A DNA stretch of 7,072 nucleotides from an uncultured Oscillospiraceae bacterium (GCA_900540295.1 UQFM01000084.1:1-7072); one strand, 5' to 3'; counted from the stretch's first letter, positions 1 to 6,549 are shown. The notes: generated by a model not told the origin, from the sequence alone. Translations and numbers: made by a program.

Positions 1-19
1 ATATGCCGAAAACTTGTTT

Positions 20-97
20 TTGCGGCGGATTTTCACTTTTTCACCGTTGTCGGGCATCAGCCCGACTGCCGTCTCAAAAGCAAAAATCCATCCGCAA
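20..97. repeat. Long imperfect inverted repeat (hairpin element)
   Basis: Reading inward, TTGCGG (20-25) pairs with CCGCAA (92-97), GGATTTT (27-33) with AAAATCC (83-89), CTTTT (36-40) with AAAAG (76-80), and GTCGGGC (49-55) with GCCCGAC (60-66) around a four-base loop. Small internal loops separate the blocks. About 25 base pairs over 78 bases is more than chance would normally give. No T-run follows on either strand, so it does not look like a simple terminator. It could be a structured RNA, a REP- or MITE-like repeat, or part of a longer element cut by the window edge. The pairing is seen directly; the role is unknown. Confidence 0.5.
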
Positions 98-157
98 TTC
101 CTGCGTTTTCGGTGCTTTGCAGTTTAAAATAGTCATATTTTTGATGAAACAAGGCAT

Positions 158-192
158 AAAATCGACGGCATACTGCCGTATGCCGAGATTTT
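158..192. terminator. Bidirectional-looking intrinsic terminator downstream of the ABC-F gene
   Basis: CGGCATAC (166-173) and GTATGCCG (178-185) form a perfect 8-bp stem with loop TGCC. Outside it AAAATC (158-163) pairs with GATTTT (187-192) across a small internal loop. On the minus strand the stem is followed by TCGATTTT, and on the plus strand by AGATTTTT, so it could stop transcription either way. It lies about 60 bases past the ABC-F stop codon and is the best candidate end for that transcript. A smaller hairpin, GTTTC/GAAAC (200-213), lies between them. The minus-strand T-run is short, so efficiency is uncertain. Confidence 0.6.
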
Positions 193-252
193 TAACGCAG
201 TTTCAGCGGAAACAGGGCATTTTAAACCATATCGGGTTCGACTCCCCTCAGC

Positions 253-1848
253 TTACGCATTTTCGTGCAGTTCCTGCAAATATTCGTCAAAGCGAATCTG
301 TTTGTCATAGAACTGCCCGGGTGTTACATCAATCAAACGGTCCGCGACGGTTTCTACAAACTGATGGTCATGGGAAGAAAACAGAATGGTTTCGGGGTAG
401 CGAATCAGTGCATCGTTTAACGAAGCGATGGATTCCAAATCCAAATGGTCGGTAGGCTCATCTAAAAGCAGTACATTCGCACCTGAAAGCATCATTTTGC
501 ACAGCATACAGCGCACACGCTCGCCGCCCGAAAGCACCTTTGCCTGTTTCGCGGCTTCTTCTCCCGAAAACAGCATTCTGCCGAGCCAACTGCGGATATC
601 CGATTCATAAATCAAATCGGAATACCTGCGAATCCAATCCAGCAAAGAATCACTGCAATCCTCAAAATAAGCGCCGTTGTCTGTCGGCAAATAACTTTGC
701 GAGGTCGTCACACCCCATTTAAAGCTTCCTTCGTCAGGTTCTAATTCCCCTGTTAAAATTTTAAACAGGGTTGTCTTTGCCAGCGCGTCACTGCCGATAA
801 AAGCAACCTTTTCGCGCGGGTGAATCGTAAAGCTGACGTTATCCAACACTTTTTTACCGCCGACGGTTTTGCTAAGACCGCTGACCGATAAAACCTCATT
901 GCCGACCTTGCGCGACGGTTTAAAATCCACATACGGAAAACGACGGGAAGAAACGGGCATTTCCTCGACCTGAATGGAATCCAATAACTTTTTACGGCTG
1001 GTTGCCTGCTTGGATTTTGAAGCATTCGCACTGAATCGGCGAATAAACTCCTGCAGTTCTTTAATTTTTGCCTCCGCCTTTTTATTTTGTTCACGCATCT
1101 GCCGCTGTGCCATTTGCGTATATTCATACCAAAAATCATAGTTGCCGACAAACATGGTGATTTTGCCGAAATCAATATCGACGGTATGCGTGCATACCTG
1201 ATTTAAAAAGTGGCGGTCGTGGGAAATGACAATCACCGTACTGTCTAGTTCCACCAGGAAATCCTCTAACCACGCAACGGCGTCTAAGTCTAAATGGTTG
1301 GTCGGTTCATCCATTAAAAGAATATCGGGATTGCCGAACAGCGCCTGCGCCAGCAACACCTTGACTTTGTTTTCGCCCGACAAATCCTGCATTTTCGCAT
1401 AGTGCAAATCGTTCGGAACGCCTAACCCGTTCAAAAGAATTTCGGCATCGCTTTCCGCACTCCAGCCGTCCATTTCGGCAAATTCTTCTTCCAATTCGCA
1501 AAGACGGATGCCTTCCTCTTCGGTCATTTCTTCTTTGGCATACAACTCTTCTTTGGCATCGATAATTTCACACAAACGCGGATTGCCCATTAAAACCGTG
1601 CGAATGACGTCATAGCTGTCGAACGCAAAATGGTCCTGCCGCAAAACGGACATGCGCGCGTTCGGCGTTTTGCGCACTTCGCCTTTATTGGGTTCTATTT
1701 CCCCTGCCAATATTTTCATGAATGTAGATTTACCCGCACCGTTTGCACCGATTAAGCCGTAGCAATTTCCGTCGGTAAATTTCAAGTCGGCATGTTCAAA
1801 CAAAACTCTGCCGCCGTATTGCAATGAGACATTGACTGTTTCTAACAT
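253..1848 (-). CDS. ykpA: ABC-F family ATPase, YkpA/YbiT type
   Basis: This is a soluble twin-ATPase ABC protein of 531 residues with no membrane segments. ABC-F proteins act on the ribosome (translation factors or antibiotic-resistance protection) rather than in transport. Domain 1 has Walker A GANGAGKS (34-41), a degenerate signature LSGEN (156-160), Walker B with DEPTNHLD (180-187) and H-switch SHD (209-211). An inter-domain linker with a K/Q/E-rich helix covers about 242-315 and includes SANASKSKQATSRKKLL. Domain 2 has a degenerate Walker A GSDALAKT (352-359), signature LSGGE (439-443), DEPTDHLD (463-470) and H493. Length and linker match the YkpA/YbiT subgroup, which is usually not a resistance determinant. 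The ATG at 1848 is preferred because AAAGGAG lies 5 bases upstream and the protein then begins MLETVNVSL, as family members do. A GTG at 1890 would add 14 residues encoded by a terminator. The exact ribosomal role is unknown. Confidence 0.93.
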   Translation of the reverse strand: MLETVNVSLQYGGRVLFEHADLKFTDGNCYGLIGANGAGKSTFMKILAGEIEPNKGEVRKTPNARMSVLRQDHFAFDSYDVIRTVLMGNPRLCEIIDAKEELYAKEEMTEEEGIRLCELEEEFAEMDGWSAESDAEILLNGLGVPNDLHYAKMQDLSGENKVKVLLAQALFGNPDILLMDEPTNHLDLDAVAWLEDFLVELDSTVIVISHDRHFLNQVCTHTVDIDFGKITMFVGNYDFWYEYTQMAQRQMREQNKKAEAKIKELQEFIRRFSANASKSKQATSRKKLLDSIQVEEMPVSSRRFPYVDFKPSRKVGNEVLSVSGLSKTVGGKKVLDNVSFTIHPREKVAFIGSDALAKTTLFKILTGELEPDEGSFKWGVTTSQSYLPTDNGAYFEDCSDSLLDWIRRYSDLIYESDIRSWLGRMLFSGEEAAKQAKVLSGGERVRCMLCKMMLSGANVLLLDEPTDHLDLESIASLNDALIRYPETILFSSHDHQFVETVADRLIDVTPGQFYDKQIRFDEYLQELHENA

Positions 1849-1853
1849 AGTTA

Positions 1854-1860
1854 CTCCTTT
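1854..1860 (-). promoter_or_regulatory. Ribosome binding site that fixes the ABC-F start
   Basis: The minus strand reads AAAGGAG followed by TAACT and then ATG at 1848. This is a strong Shine-Dalgarno sequence at good spacing. It rules out the longer in-frame GTG start at 1890, which lies within the terminator hairpin. The site starts 9 bases after the terminator T-run. Confidence 0.85.
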
Positions 1861-1869
1861 AAATCTTTC

Positions 1870-1899
1870 AAAAACGCCACCGCAGAACACGGTGGCGTT
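1870..1899 (-). terminator. Strong intrinsic terminator after the sugar transferase gene
   Basis: On the minus strand AACGCCACCG (1899-1890) and CGGTGGCGTT (1882-1873) form a perfect 10-bp, GC-rich stem with a 7-base loop. A run of five T (1874-1870) follows, overlapping the stem base. It starts 6 bases after the transferase stop codon, so it is that gene's natural end. Because the ABC-F ribosome binding site follows almost at once, it could also limit or control read-through into the ABC-F gene. Confidence 0.9.
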
Positions 1900-1905
1900 C
1901 GGTTG

Positions 1906-3354
1906 TTATTCTTCTGAAATATCCGACGGTGTTTCGGACGCTTCCGCTTCCGTTTGTGAAACGGCGGATGCGGCTGTATTTGCACTTTCAGCGGTGAAGA
2001 AATCATATTCATCACCGGTTTTAAATGCCTCAGTGCTGTCAGACGCTTTCAAAAATACCGTAAGGGTTTGGAAAATCAGCTTAATATCCAGCCAAATACT
2101 GTATTGCTCGATGTACATCAAATCCATTACGAGCTTATCTTTGGGCGAAGTATTGTACTTACCCGCAATCTGCGCAAAGCCTGTAAGGCCTGCTTTCACG
2201 CGCAGTCGGTAACTGAATTCGGGAAGCTCCTGCGTATATTGGTCAACATTCTCTATCATTTCGGGACGCGGACCGACCACGCTCATTTCGCCCTTGAAAA
2301 TGTTGATAATCTGCGGTAATTCATCAATTCGGAATTTGCGCAGATACTTTCCGACTTTTGTAATACGGTCATCATCCAAAGTGACAGAACGGTTTACCGA
2401 GCCCGCCTCTTTCATGGTACGGAATTTGTAAACCTCAAAAATTTTGCCGTCCTTGGTGGCGCGTTTCTGCTTAAAAAAGACCTTGCCGCCGTCTTCGGCT
2501 TTAATCAGAATTGCACACAGAGCCATAATGGGACTGGTGACAATTAAACCGATTGTGGAAATCAGCAAATCCATTGTGCGCTTGGCGGCTCTTTGTTCAA
2601 AGGTCAAGCCCTTCATTTGGGAAGCCACCAAAGGCTTATCGTCTAAAATCGACGTCCGTCCGCGCAGAGACACCACATCGCACATCTCAAAGTTATAGTA
2701 GATATTTTTATTTTTCGCGTAGCAATACTCCACAAGCATGGTGCGCACGGACATCGGAACATCGTATAAAAACACGGTATCGCTACGGTCCATCACGTCA
2801 AACAGTCCGTCGTCCGTATACAAAACCATATCCGTGATTTTATATTGCTTTTTATATTTCAGAACTTTGGGAACAATGCTGTTCAACGCGTATTTGGACG
2901 AAGTAATGACACAGCATTTTTCGGGAGAATTGATAGAAAAATAAACAAAATTTCCGAAATACGCAAAAAATACAATCACTACAAACTGCAAAAGCATAAC
3001 CAACAACAGCAATTCCGGATTTTCATATTCAAAGGTCTGGTTGTTGGCGGCATTTGTATTCATGATACACAGCTGTAAATGTGTAATAAAATCTGTAATA
3101 AATACAGAAAGCGTTAAAGAGTGGATAATCGGCTTACTCTTCTCGATGCCGATTTTATATCCGCCGTAAATCGACATCATTGCCGTACCGAGTACACCGA
3201 ATGTCAGCAAGGTAATGGCAGAGGTTCTGGAAAGACGCAGAAGCCAGGGATGCTGACTGCCGAAAATCAGAAAAAAGATTGCGAACATGGAAGCAAAGAG
3301 CAGTAATTTCAGCAACAATACAATCGTTTTCTGAAATTTATTGATTATCTTCAT
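1906..3354 (-). CDS. Membrane sugar-phosphate transferase (initiating glycosyltransferase for surface polysaccharide)
   Basis: The 482-residue protein belongs to the bacterial sugar transferase family (long, WbaP-like polyprenyl-phosphate phosphoglycosyl transferases). These move a sugar-1-phosphate from a nucleotide sugar to undecaprenyl phosphate at the inner membrane face, the first step of exopolysaccharide, capsule or related glycan assembly. Hydrophobic segments near 10-31, 45-63, 76-97 and 115-140 form the N-terminal membrane bundle. A soluble nucleotide-fold-like region spans about 145-245. The catalytic domain starts with a re-entrant helix near 259-284 with S274-P275, then KFRTM (310-314), the catalytic pair D344-E345 in DELPQ, GPRP (361-364) and GLTGFAQIAGKY (389-400). 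Residues after about 440 form an Ala/Ser/Thr/Glu tail longer than I expect for the family. The ATG at 3354 follows GAGGGTG (3365-3359). No other glycan gene is adjacent, so the pathway and sugar substrate cannot be assigned. Confidence 0.93.
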   Translation of the reverse strand: MKIINKFQKTIVLLLKLLLFASMFAIFFLIFGSQHPWLLRLSRTSAITLLTFGVLGTAMMSIYGGYKIGIEKSKPIIHSLTLSVFITDFITHLQLCIMNTNAANNQTFEYENPELLLLVMLLQFVVIVFFAYFGNFVYFSINSPEKCCVITSSKYALNSIVPKVLKYKKQYKITDMVLYTDDGLFDVMDRSDTVFLYDVPMSVRTMLVEYCYAKNKNIYYNFEMCDVVSLRGRTSILDDKPLVASQMKGLTFEQRAAKRTMDLLISTIGLIVTSPIMALCAILIKAEDGGKVFFKQKRATKDGKIFEVYKFRTMKEAGSVNRSVTLDDDRITKVGKYLRKFRIDELPQIINIFKGEMSVVGPRPEMIENVDQYTQELPEFSYRLRVKAGLTGFAQIAGKYNTSPKDKLVMDLMYIEQYSIWLDIKLIFQTLTVFLKASDSTEAFKTGDEYDFFTAESANTAASAVSQTEAEASETPSDISEE

Positions 3355-3384
3355 AGGTCACCCTCAAAGTTCTTTAGAAAATCT

Positions 3385-3402
3385 GAAGATTGCAGAATCT
3401 TC
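3385..3402 (-). promoter_or_regulatory. Hairpin in the 5' leader of the sugar transferase mRNA
   Basis: GAAGATT (3385-3391) and AATCTTC (3396-3402) form a perfect 7-bp stem with a four-base loop. TTTAG (3373-3377) and CTAAA (3403-3407) can add an outer stem with a 7-base bulge. The predicted transcript start near 3411 places the hairpin within the first bases of the message, about 30 bases before the start codon. No T-run follows, so it is not a terminator. It could stabilise the 5' end, bind a protein or affect translation. The palindrome is seen; the role is inference. Confidence 0.45.
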
Positions 3403-3417
3403 CTAAAACATGGAGTA

Positions 3418-3446
3418 ATTTTACGCTTTTTTTACCATTTTGTCAA
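3418..3446 (-). promoter_or_regulatory. Vegetative (sigma-A type) promoter for the sugar transferase gene
   Basis: On the minus strand TTGACA (3446-3441) is followed by exactly 17 bases and TAAAAT (3423-3418). This is a perfect -35 box and a one-mismatch -10 box. Transcription should start near 3411, leaving a leader of about 57 bases before the ATG at 3354. The promoter starts 18 bases after the stop codon of the small upstream gene, so the transferase has its own transcription unit. Confidence 0.85.
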
Positions 3447-3464
3447 TAGAGGGCAGGTTTGCAC

Positions 3465-3704
3465 CTACTCTGCACACGCCGCAATTTGCGCAATACATGC
3501 CTGCAAACCGTCATCGGTCACGGGAAACGTATAATCCTCGGTATCCGCCAATCCGAAACAAACATCCTCGCGCCAGATATTTACAAGAAGCATATCGTCC
3601 GCTTTTGCTATGCGGTAACGAAAATCCGTTCGGCAGCTGCCTGTAAATACGTTTCCCTGTTCAAAAAAAGAAAGTACGGGAATATCCAACTGTTTTTCTG
3701 ACAT
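3465..3704 (-). CDS. Small uncharacterised protein, 79 residues
   Basis: I do not recognise this protein. The ATG at 3704 is chosen because GGAGA (3715-3711) precedes it by 6 bases and the sequence then starts MSEKQLDIPVLSFFEQGNVF. An upstream in-frame start at 3767 would fall within the terminator hairpin of the pot operon. The protein is soluble-looking, mildly acidic, with no signal peptide or membrane segment. It has four cysteines (24, 49, 70, 77) that are not arranged as a CXXC metal site. Alternating hydrophobic stretches at 28-41 and 41-51 suggest a small beta-rich fold ending in a helix (about 64-79). It lies between the pot operon terminator and the transferase promoter. No clear promoter of its own is visible, so it may be expressed by read-through from potD. 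Good ribosome binding and tight packing support a real gene. Confidence 0.7.
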   Translation of the reverse strand: MSEKQLDIPVLSFFEQGNVFTGSCRTDFRYRIAKADDMLLVNIWREDVCFGLADTEDYTFPVTDDGLQACIAQIAACAE

Positions 3705-3736
3705 AAATCTTCTCCGATTCAAAATATTTTCATTGC

Positions 3737-3773
3737 AAAAGGACGGCAGATGCCGTATAACAGACATCTGCCG
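3737..3773 (-). terminator. Probable terminator of the polyamine transporter operon
   Basis: On the minus strand CGGCAGATG (3773-3765) and CATCTGCCG (3752-3744) form a perfect 9-bp stem with a 12-base loop. TCCTTTT follows (3743-3737). It begins 6 bases after the potD stop codon, the expected place for an operon end. The T-run is short and offset by three bases, so some read-through into the small downstream gene is likely. Confidence 0.65.
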
Positions 3774-3779
3774 AATTGG

Positions 3780-4892
3780 TTAAGCTAATTTCACTTCTTC
3801 CCAAAGCTTGGAAAGCAAATCCAGTGTATCACGGTCCAAATTATGGAAGTACTCCGCTTTCACTTCTTCTTTCGGATACAGCACCTCGCTGTCTTTCAGC
3901 GTGTAGCGTTCATCCTCCAACACCGCCGTATTCGGGCAAAGATAGCAAAGATATTCCGCATTGGCAAGCGCGACTTCGGGTTCGCACATGAAATTGATAA
4001 ACAATTCTGCCGCCGCCTTGTTCTGCGCATTGGCGGGTACGCACATGGAGTCCACGAAAATATTTGTGCCTTCTTTCGGATACACAAACGCAAGGTCGGG
4101 ATTCACATCCGCCATGGTGAGATAATCGCCTGCGTAATACGGTGCGATTGCCGCTTCTCCGCTTTCCATTTTTACAAACACTTCATCCATAACATAGGAC
4201 TGAATCAACGGCTTTTGGGCTTTCAGCTTCTCCGCCGCCGCACGCCACTCCTCCACAGAGGTTGTGTTTACGGAATAACCGAGCAGGTACTGCGCCACGC
4301 CGAATGCATCGCGCGGATTGTTAAAGGTTAAAATATTGCCTGTGTAGTTCTCATCCCACATAATATTCCAGCTGTCGGGTGTTTCACTGACCATCGTTGT
4401 ATTGTAAATCAAACCGACCATGCCGCCTGTGTACGGCACACTGTATGCGTTCTCCGGGTCAAAATACAGATTCTTATAAGAATCCGGCGTATATTTTGCA
4501 TTGGGAATATTGGCAAAATCCAGTTTTTGCAGCATCCCCTCCGCAATCATGCGTTCAATCATATAATCCGAAGGGATAATCACGTCATAACTGACGCCGC
4601 CGCTTTTCATTTTGGAGTATAAATCTTCGTTGGAATCAAACATGGTGTAATTCACCTTGATACCGCTGACCTTCTCAAAAGCAGAAATCACGTCGGGTGT
4701 GCCCTCGGTGCCGTCGGAAATATATTCGCCCCAGTTATATACATTGATTTCCGTACCGCGCAATTCTTCTATGTCATATTTTCCGACAAGCTTTTCCGTA
4801 TCTAACTTCACCTTGCCGTTTGTGCACCCCGCAAGTGCAAAAAGCCCTGCAAACAGCGAAAGACACAAAAGAACCGAAACTATTTTTTTCAT
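3780..4892 (-). CDS. potD: Spermidine/putrescine ABC transporter substrate-binding lipoprotein PotD
   Basis: PotD captures polyamines outside the cell and delivers them to the PotBC channel. The 370-residue protein starts with a lipoprotein signal: MKK, a hydrophobic core and lipobox LAGC, so C23 would be lipidated and anchor it to the outer membrane face. The mature part has the family pattern: NWGEYI (53-58), PSDYM (107-111), NNPRDAFG (191-198), PYYAGDY (251-257) and FVDSM.VPANA (279-288). By alignment from memory with E. coli PotD, W54, Y57, S108, Y110 and D281 match polyamine-contacting residues, while a pocket tryptophan (W255 there) is replaced by F279. The start ATG overlaps the potC stop as ATGA. 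A perfect AAGGAGG (4906-4900) lies 7 bases upstream, inside potC. The family assignment is firm; the preference for spermidine or putrescine is not settled. Confidence 0.96.
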   Translation of the reverse strand: MKKIVSVLLCLSLFAGLFALAGCTNGKVKLDTEKLVGKYDIEELRGTEINVYNWGEYISDGTEGTPDVISAFEKVSGIKVNYTMFDSNEDLYSKMKSGGVSYDVIIPSDYMIERMIAEGMLQKLDFANIPNAKYTPDSYKNLYFDPENAYSVPYTGGMVGLIYNTTMVSETPDSWNIMWDENYTGNILTFNNPRDAFGVAQYLLGYSVNTTSVEEWRAAAEKLKAQKPLIQSYVMDEVFVKMESGEAAIAPYYAGDYLTMADVNPDLAFVYPKEGTNIFVDSMCVPANAQNKAAAELFINFMCEPEVALANAEYLCYLCPNTAVLEDERYTLKDSEVLYPKEEVKAEYFHNLDRDTLDLLSKLWEEVKLA

Positions 4893-5725
4893 TTTGCTTC
4901 CTCCTTAGATACTTTGCGCACATTGGATTTTTGTTTGTTTTCCGCGCGCGCCTGCATCACATTCATAATAATCAACAGCAAAAGCACCGACACAAAAATC
5001 AATGTGGAAAGCGCATACATATCGGGCTTTACTTTTTTCTTCGTCATAGAGAAAATAACAATGGGCAGCGTCTGGAATTTCGGACCGCTGACAAAATAGC
5101 TGATGATGAAATCATCCAGGGACAGCGTAAACGCCATAATAAAGCCTGTGATGATTCCCGAAGAAATATTCGGCAGCACGACCTTAAAAAAGGCGGAAAC
5201 AGGCGTACAGCCCAAATCCTGCGCCGCTTCCGACAGATGCTTATCTGTTTGCCTGAGTTTCGGCAAAACAGACAAAATGACATACGGCAGATTAAACGTA
5301 ATATGCGCAATCAGCAGAGTCGGGAACCCCAAAACATCCTTTGCGCTGACCATTCTGCCGACAAACACGAATAACAGCATCATGGAAACGCCCGTTACAA
5401 TTTCGGGATTCATCATCGGGATATTTGTCACGGTCAAAACAGCATTTTGCGTCCATTTTTTTTTCATACCGTGAATACCGACCGCCGCCATAGTGCCGAT
5501 GACAACGGAAATTACGGAAGATGCAACCGCCAGCACGAGGGTATTGGACAGTGCGTGCAGTGTAACGGTGTCGTTCAGCAATTCGCCGTACCACTGCAAA
5601 GAAAATCCTGACATCACGCTTGTGCTTGCCGTGCCGTTAAAAGAAAGCACAATCATCACCAGCATCGGCGCATACAGAAACAGCATGATTAAAGCGATAT
5701 ATAAATTGGATAAAGTACGCTTCAT
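4889..5725 (-). CDS. potC: Spermidine/putrescine ABC transporter permease PotC
   Basis: This is one of the two membrane subunits of the polyamine importer. The 278 residues give about six membrane helices (near 8-30, 62-87, 98-122, 133-155, 187-207 and 236-257). The cytoplasmic EAA loop that docks onto the ATPase is EAAQDLGC starting at 166 and ending in the SSG near 190. FTLSLDDFIISYF (199-211) is typical of PotC and separates it from PotB. The short basic tail ends KVSKEEAK, partly because these codons carry the potD ribosome binding site. The ATG at 5725 overlaps the potB stop by ATGA. Its Shine-Dalgarno, GAGGGG, lies about 11 bases upstream, rather far, so translation is probably coupled to potB. 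Length is usual for the family. Confidence 0.96.
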   Translation of the reverse strand: MKRTLSNLYIALIMLFLYAPMLVMIVLSFNGTASTSVMSGFSLQWYGELLNDTVTLHALSNTLVLAVASSVISVVIGTMAAVGIHGMKKKWTQNAVLTVTNIPMMNPEIVTGVSMMLLFVFVGRMVSAKDVLGFPTLLIAHITFNLPYVILSVLPKLRQTDKHLSEAAQDLGCTPVSAFFKVVLPNISSGIITGFIMAFTLSLDDFIISYFVSGPKFQTLPIVIFSMTKKKVKPDMYALSTLIFVSVLLLLIIMNVMQARAENKQKSNVRKVSKEEAK

Positions 5726-6546
5726 ACGAGAATCGCCCCCTCTTCACTGTCGGCAAAGCGATTCATAATCAGCATGCAAACGATAATCATAATCATCAGC
5801 ACCAACGAAAGAGAAGCACCGAGATTATAGTTGTAGGCGGACTGAAACTGCATTTCAATGGAATCGCCCACCAATAAGAATTTACCGCCGCCGAGTTTTT
5901 GACTGATATAAAAGGTGCTGACAGACGGCACAAATACCATGGTAATCCCGGAAATCACACCGGGCAGACTCAGCGGAAAGATGATGCGCTTCAAAACGGA
6001 AAATGCGTTACAGCCGAGGTCCTGTGCCGCTTCGACATAACTGTATTCCAATTTAGACATTACGGAATAAATCGGCAAAACCATATACGGCAGAAAATTA
6101 TATACCATACCCAAAATGACTGCGCCGGGTGTATTGATTAGCTGTACCGTTTGCAAGCCTGCCGCACGCAAAAGGGAATTGATGATACCCGTATTCGCGA
6201 GGATGGCAATCCAGGAATAGGTACGAATCAAAAAGTTCATCCACATCGGCAGCATAATCAGCATCATTAAGGTTCTTTGCTTAGACGCTTTGGAACGCCC
6301 CATGATGTATGCCAGCGGGTAGGCAAGCAACAGGCAAATGACGGTTGCCAAAAACGCATACCATATTGACCGCCCGAATGTCGCGCCGTATGCGGACAGC
6401 GCGGTGATATTTTCAAAAGTAAATTCGCCGTCACGGTTGGTAAACGCATAATACACGACCATAAACATCGGCGCCAAGATAAACAGCACCGACCAAAGAA
6501 TATACGGCGCATTGATAAGCTTATAGCGTAAAGAGGACTTATTCAT
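5722..6546 (-). CDS. potB: Spermidine/putrescine ABC transporter permease PotB
   Basis: This is the other membrane subunit of the polyamine importer and pairs with PotC. The 274 residues contain about six hydrophobic helices (near 16-36, 62-82, 92-115, 140-165, 195-215 and 243-263). The EAA loop EAAQDLGCNAF starts at 172 and runs to the LPG at 194-196. The segment LPMWMNFLIRTYSW (99-112) is characteristic of PotB, as is its place directly after potA. The ATG at 6546 lies 3 bases after the potA stop, and GGGGGAA in the end of potA serves as a weak ribosome binding site, so coupling is expected. Length is usual for the family and no disruption is seen. Confidence 0.96.
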   Translation of the reverse strand: MNKSSLRYKLINAPYILWSVLFILAPMFMVVYYAFTNRDGEFTFENITALSAYGATFGRSIWYAFLATVICLLLAYPLAYIMGRSKASKQRTLMMLIMLPMWMNFLIRTYSWIAILANTGIINSLLRAAGLQTVQLINTPGAVILGMVYNFLPYMVLPIYSVMSKLEYSYVEAAQDLGCNAFSVLKRIIFPLSLPGVISGITMVFVPSVSTFYISQKLGGGKFLLVGDSIEMQFQSAYNYNLGASLSLVLMIMIIVCMLIMNRFADSEEGAILV

Positions 6547-6549
6547 ACC

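Noticed and set aside
1..123. Minus-strand frame open to the window edge, with an internal ATG at 57
   Set aside because: It runs straight through the long hairpin, has no ribosome binding site before the ATG and matches no family I recognise. It is only about 41 codons, so chance is enough to explain it.
234..246. Plus-strand GGGTTCGACTCCC resembling a tRNA or tmRNA T-arm
   Set aside because: Only three stem pairs form; the next position is C against C. No acceptor stem, anticodon arm or D-arm can be found in the 70 bases upstream, and the match touches the ABC-F 3' end. It is probably chance.
3..455. Plus-strand open frame of 150 codons
   Set aside because: It overlaps the ABC-F gene antisense for about 200 bases, crosses both left-end hairpins, has no ribosome binding site and has a random-looking composition.
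1849..1890. Extended ABC-F start at GTG 1890
   Set aside because: The extra 14 codons are encoded by the terminator hairpin and the ribosome binding site. The ATG at 1848 has ideal spacing to AAAGGAG and matches the family N-terminus.
3440..3480. Small hairpin AGGT-GCAA-ACCT at the end of the small gene as a terminator
   Set aside because: The stem is only four base pairs and is not followed by a T-run; the transferase promoter follows immediately.
3705..3767. Extended start for the small gene at 3767
   Set aside because: The extra 21 codons overlap the pot operon terminator hairpin, and the ATG at 3704 has a clear GGAGA site.
3843..4331. Plus-strand open frame of 162 codons
   Set aside because: It lies antisense within potD, which is a certain gene. 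No plausible domain or start signal is present.
4820..5374. Plus-strand open frame of 184 codons
   Set aside because: It lies antisense within potC and the start of potD. The protein is rich in His, Arg and Gln, as expected from the reverse of membrane-protein codons, and there is no ribosome binding site.
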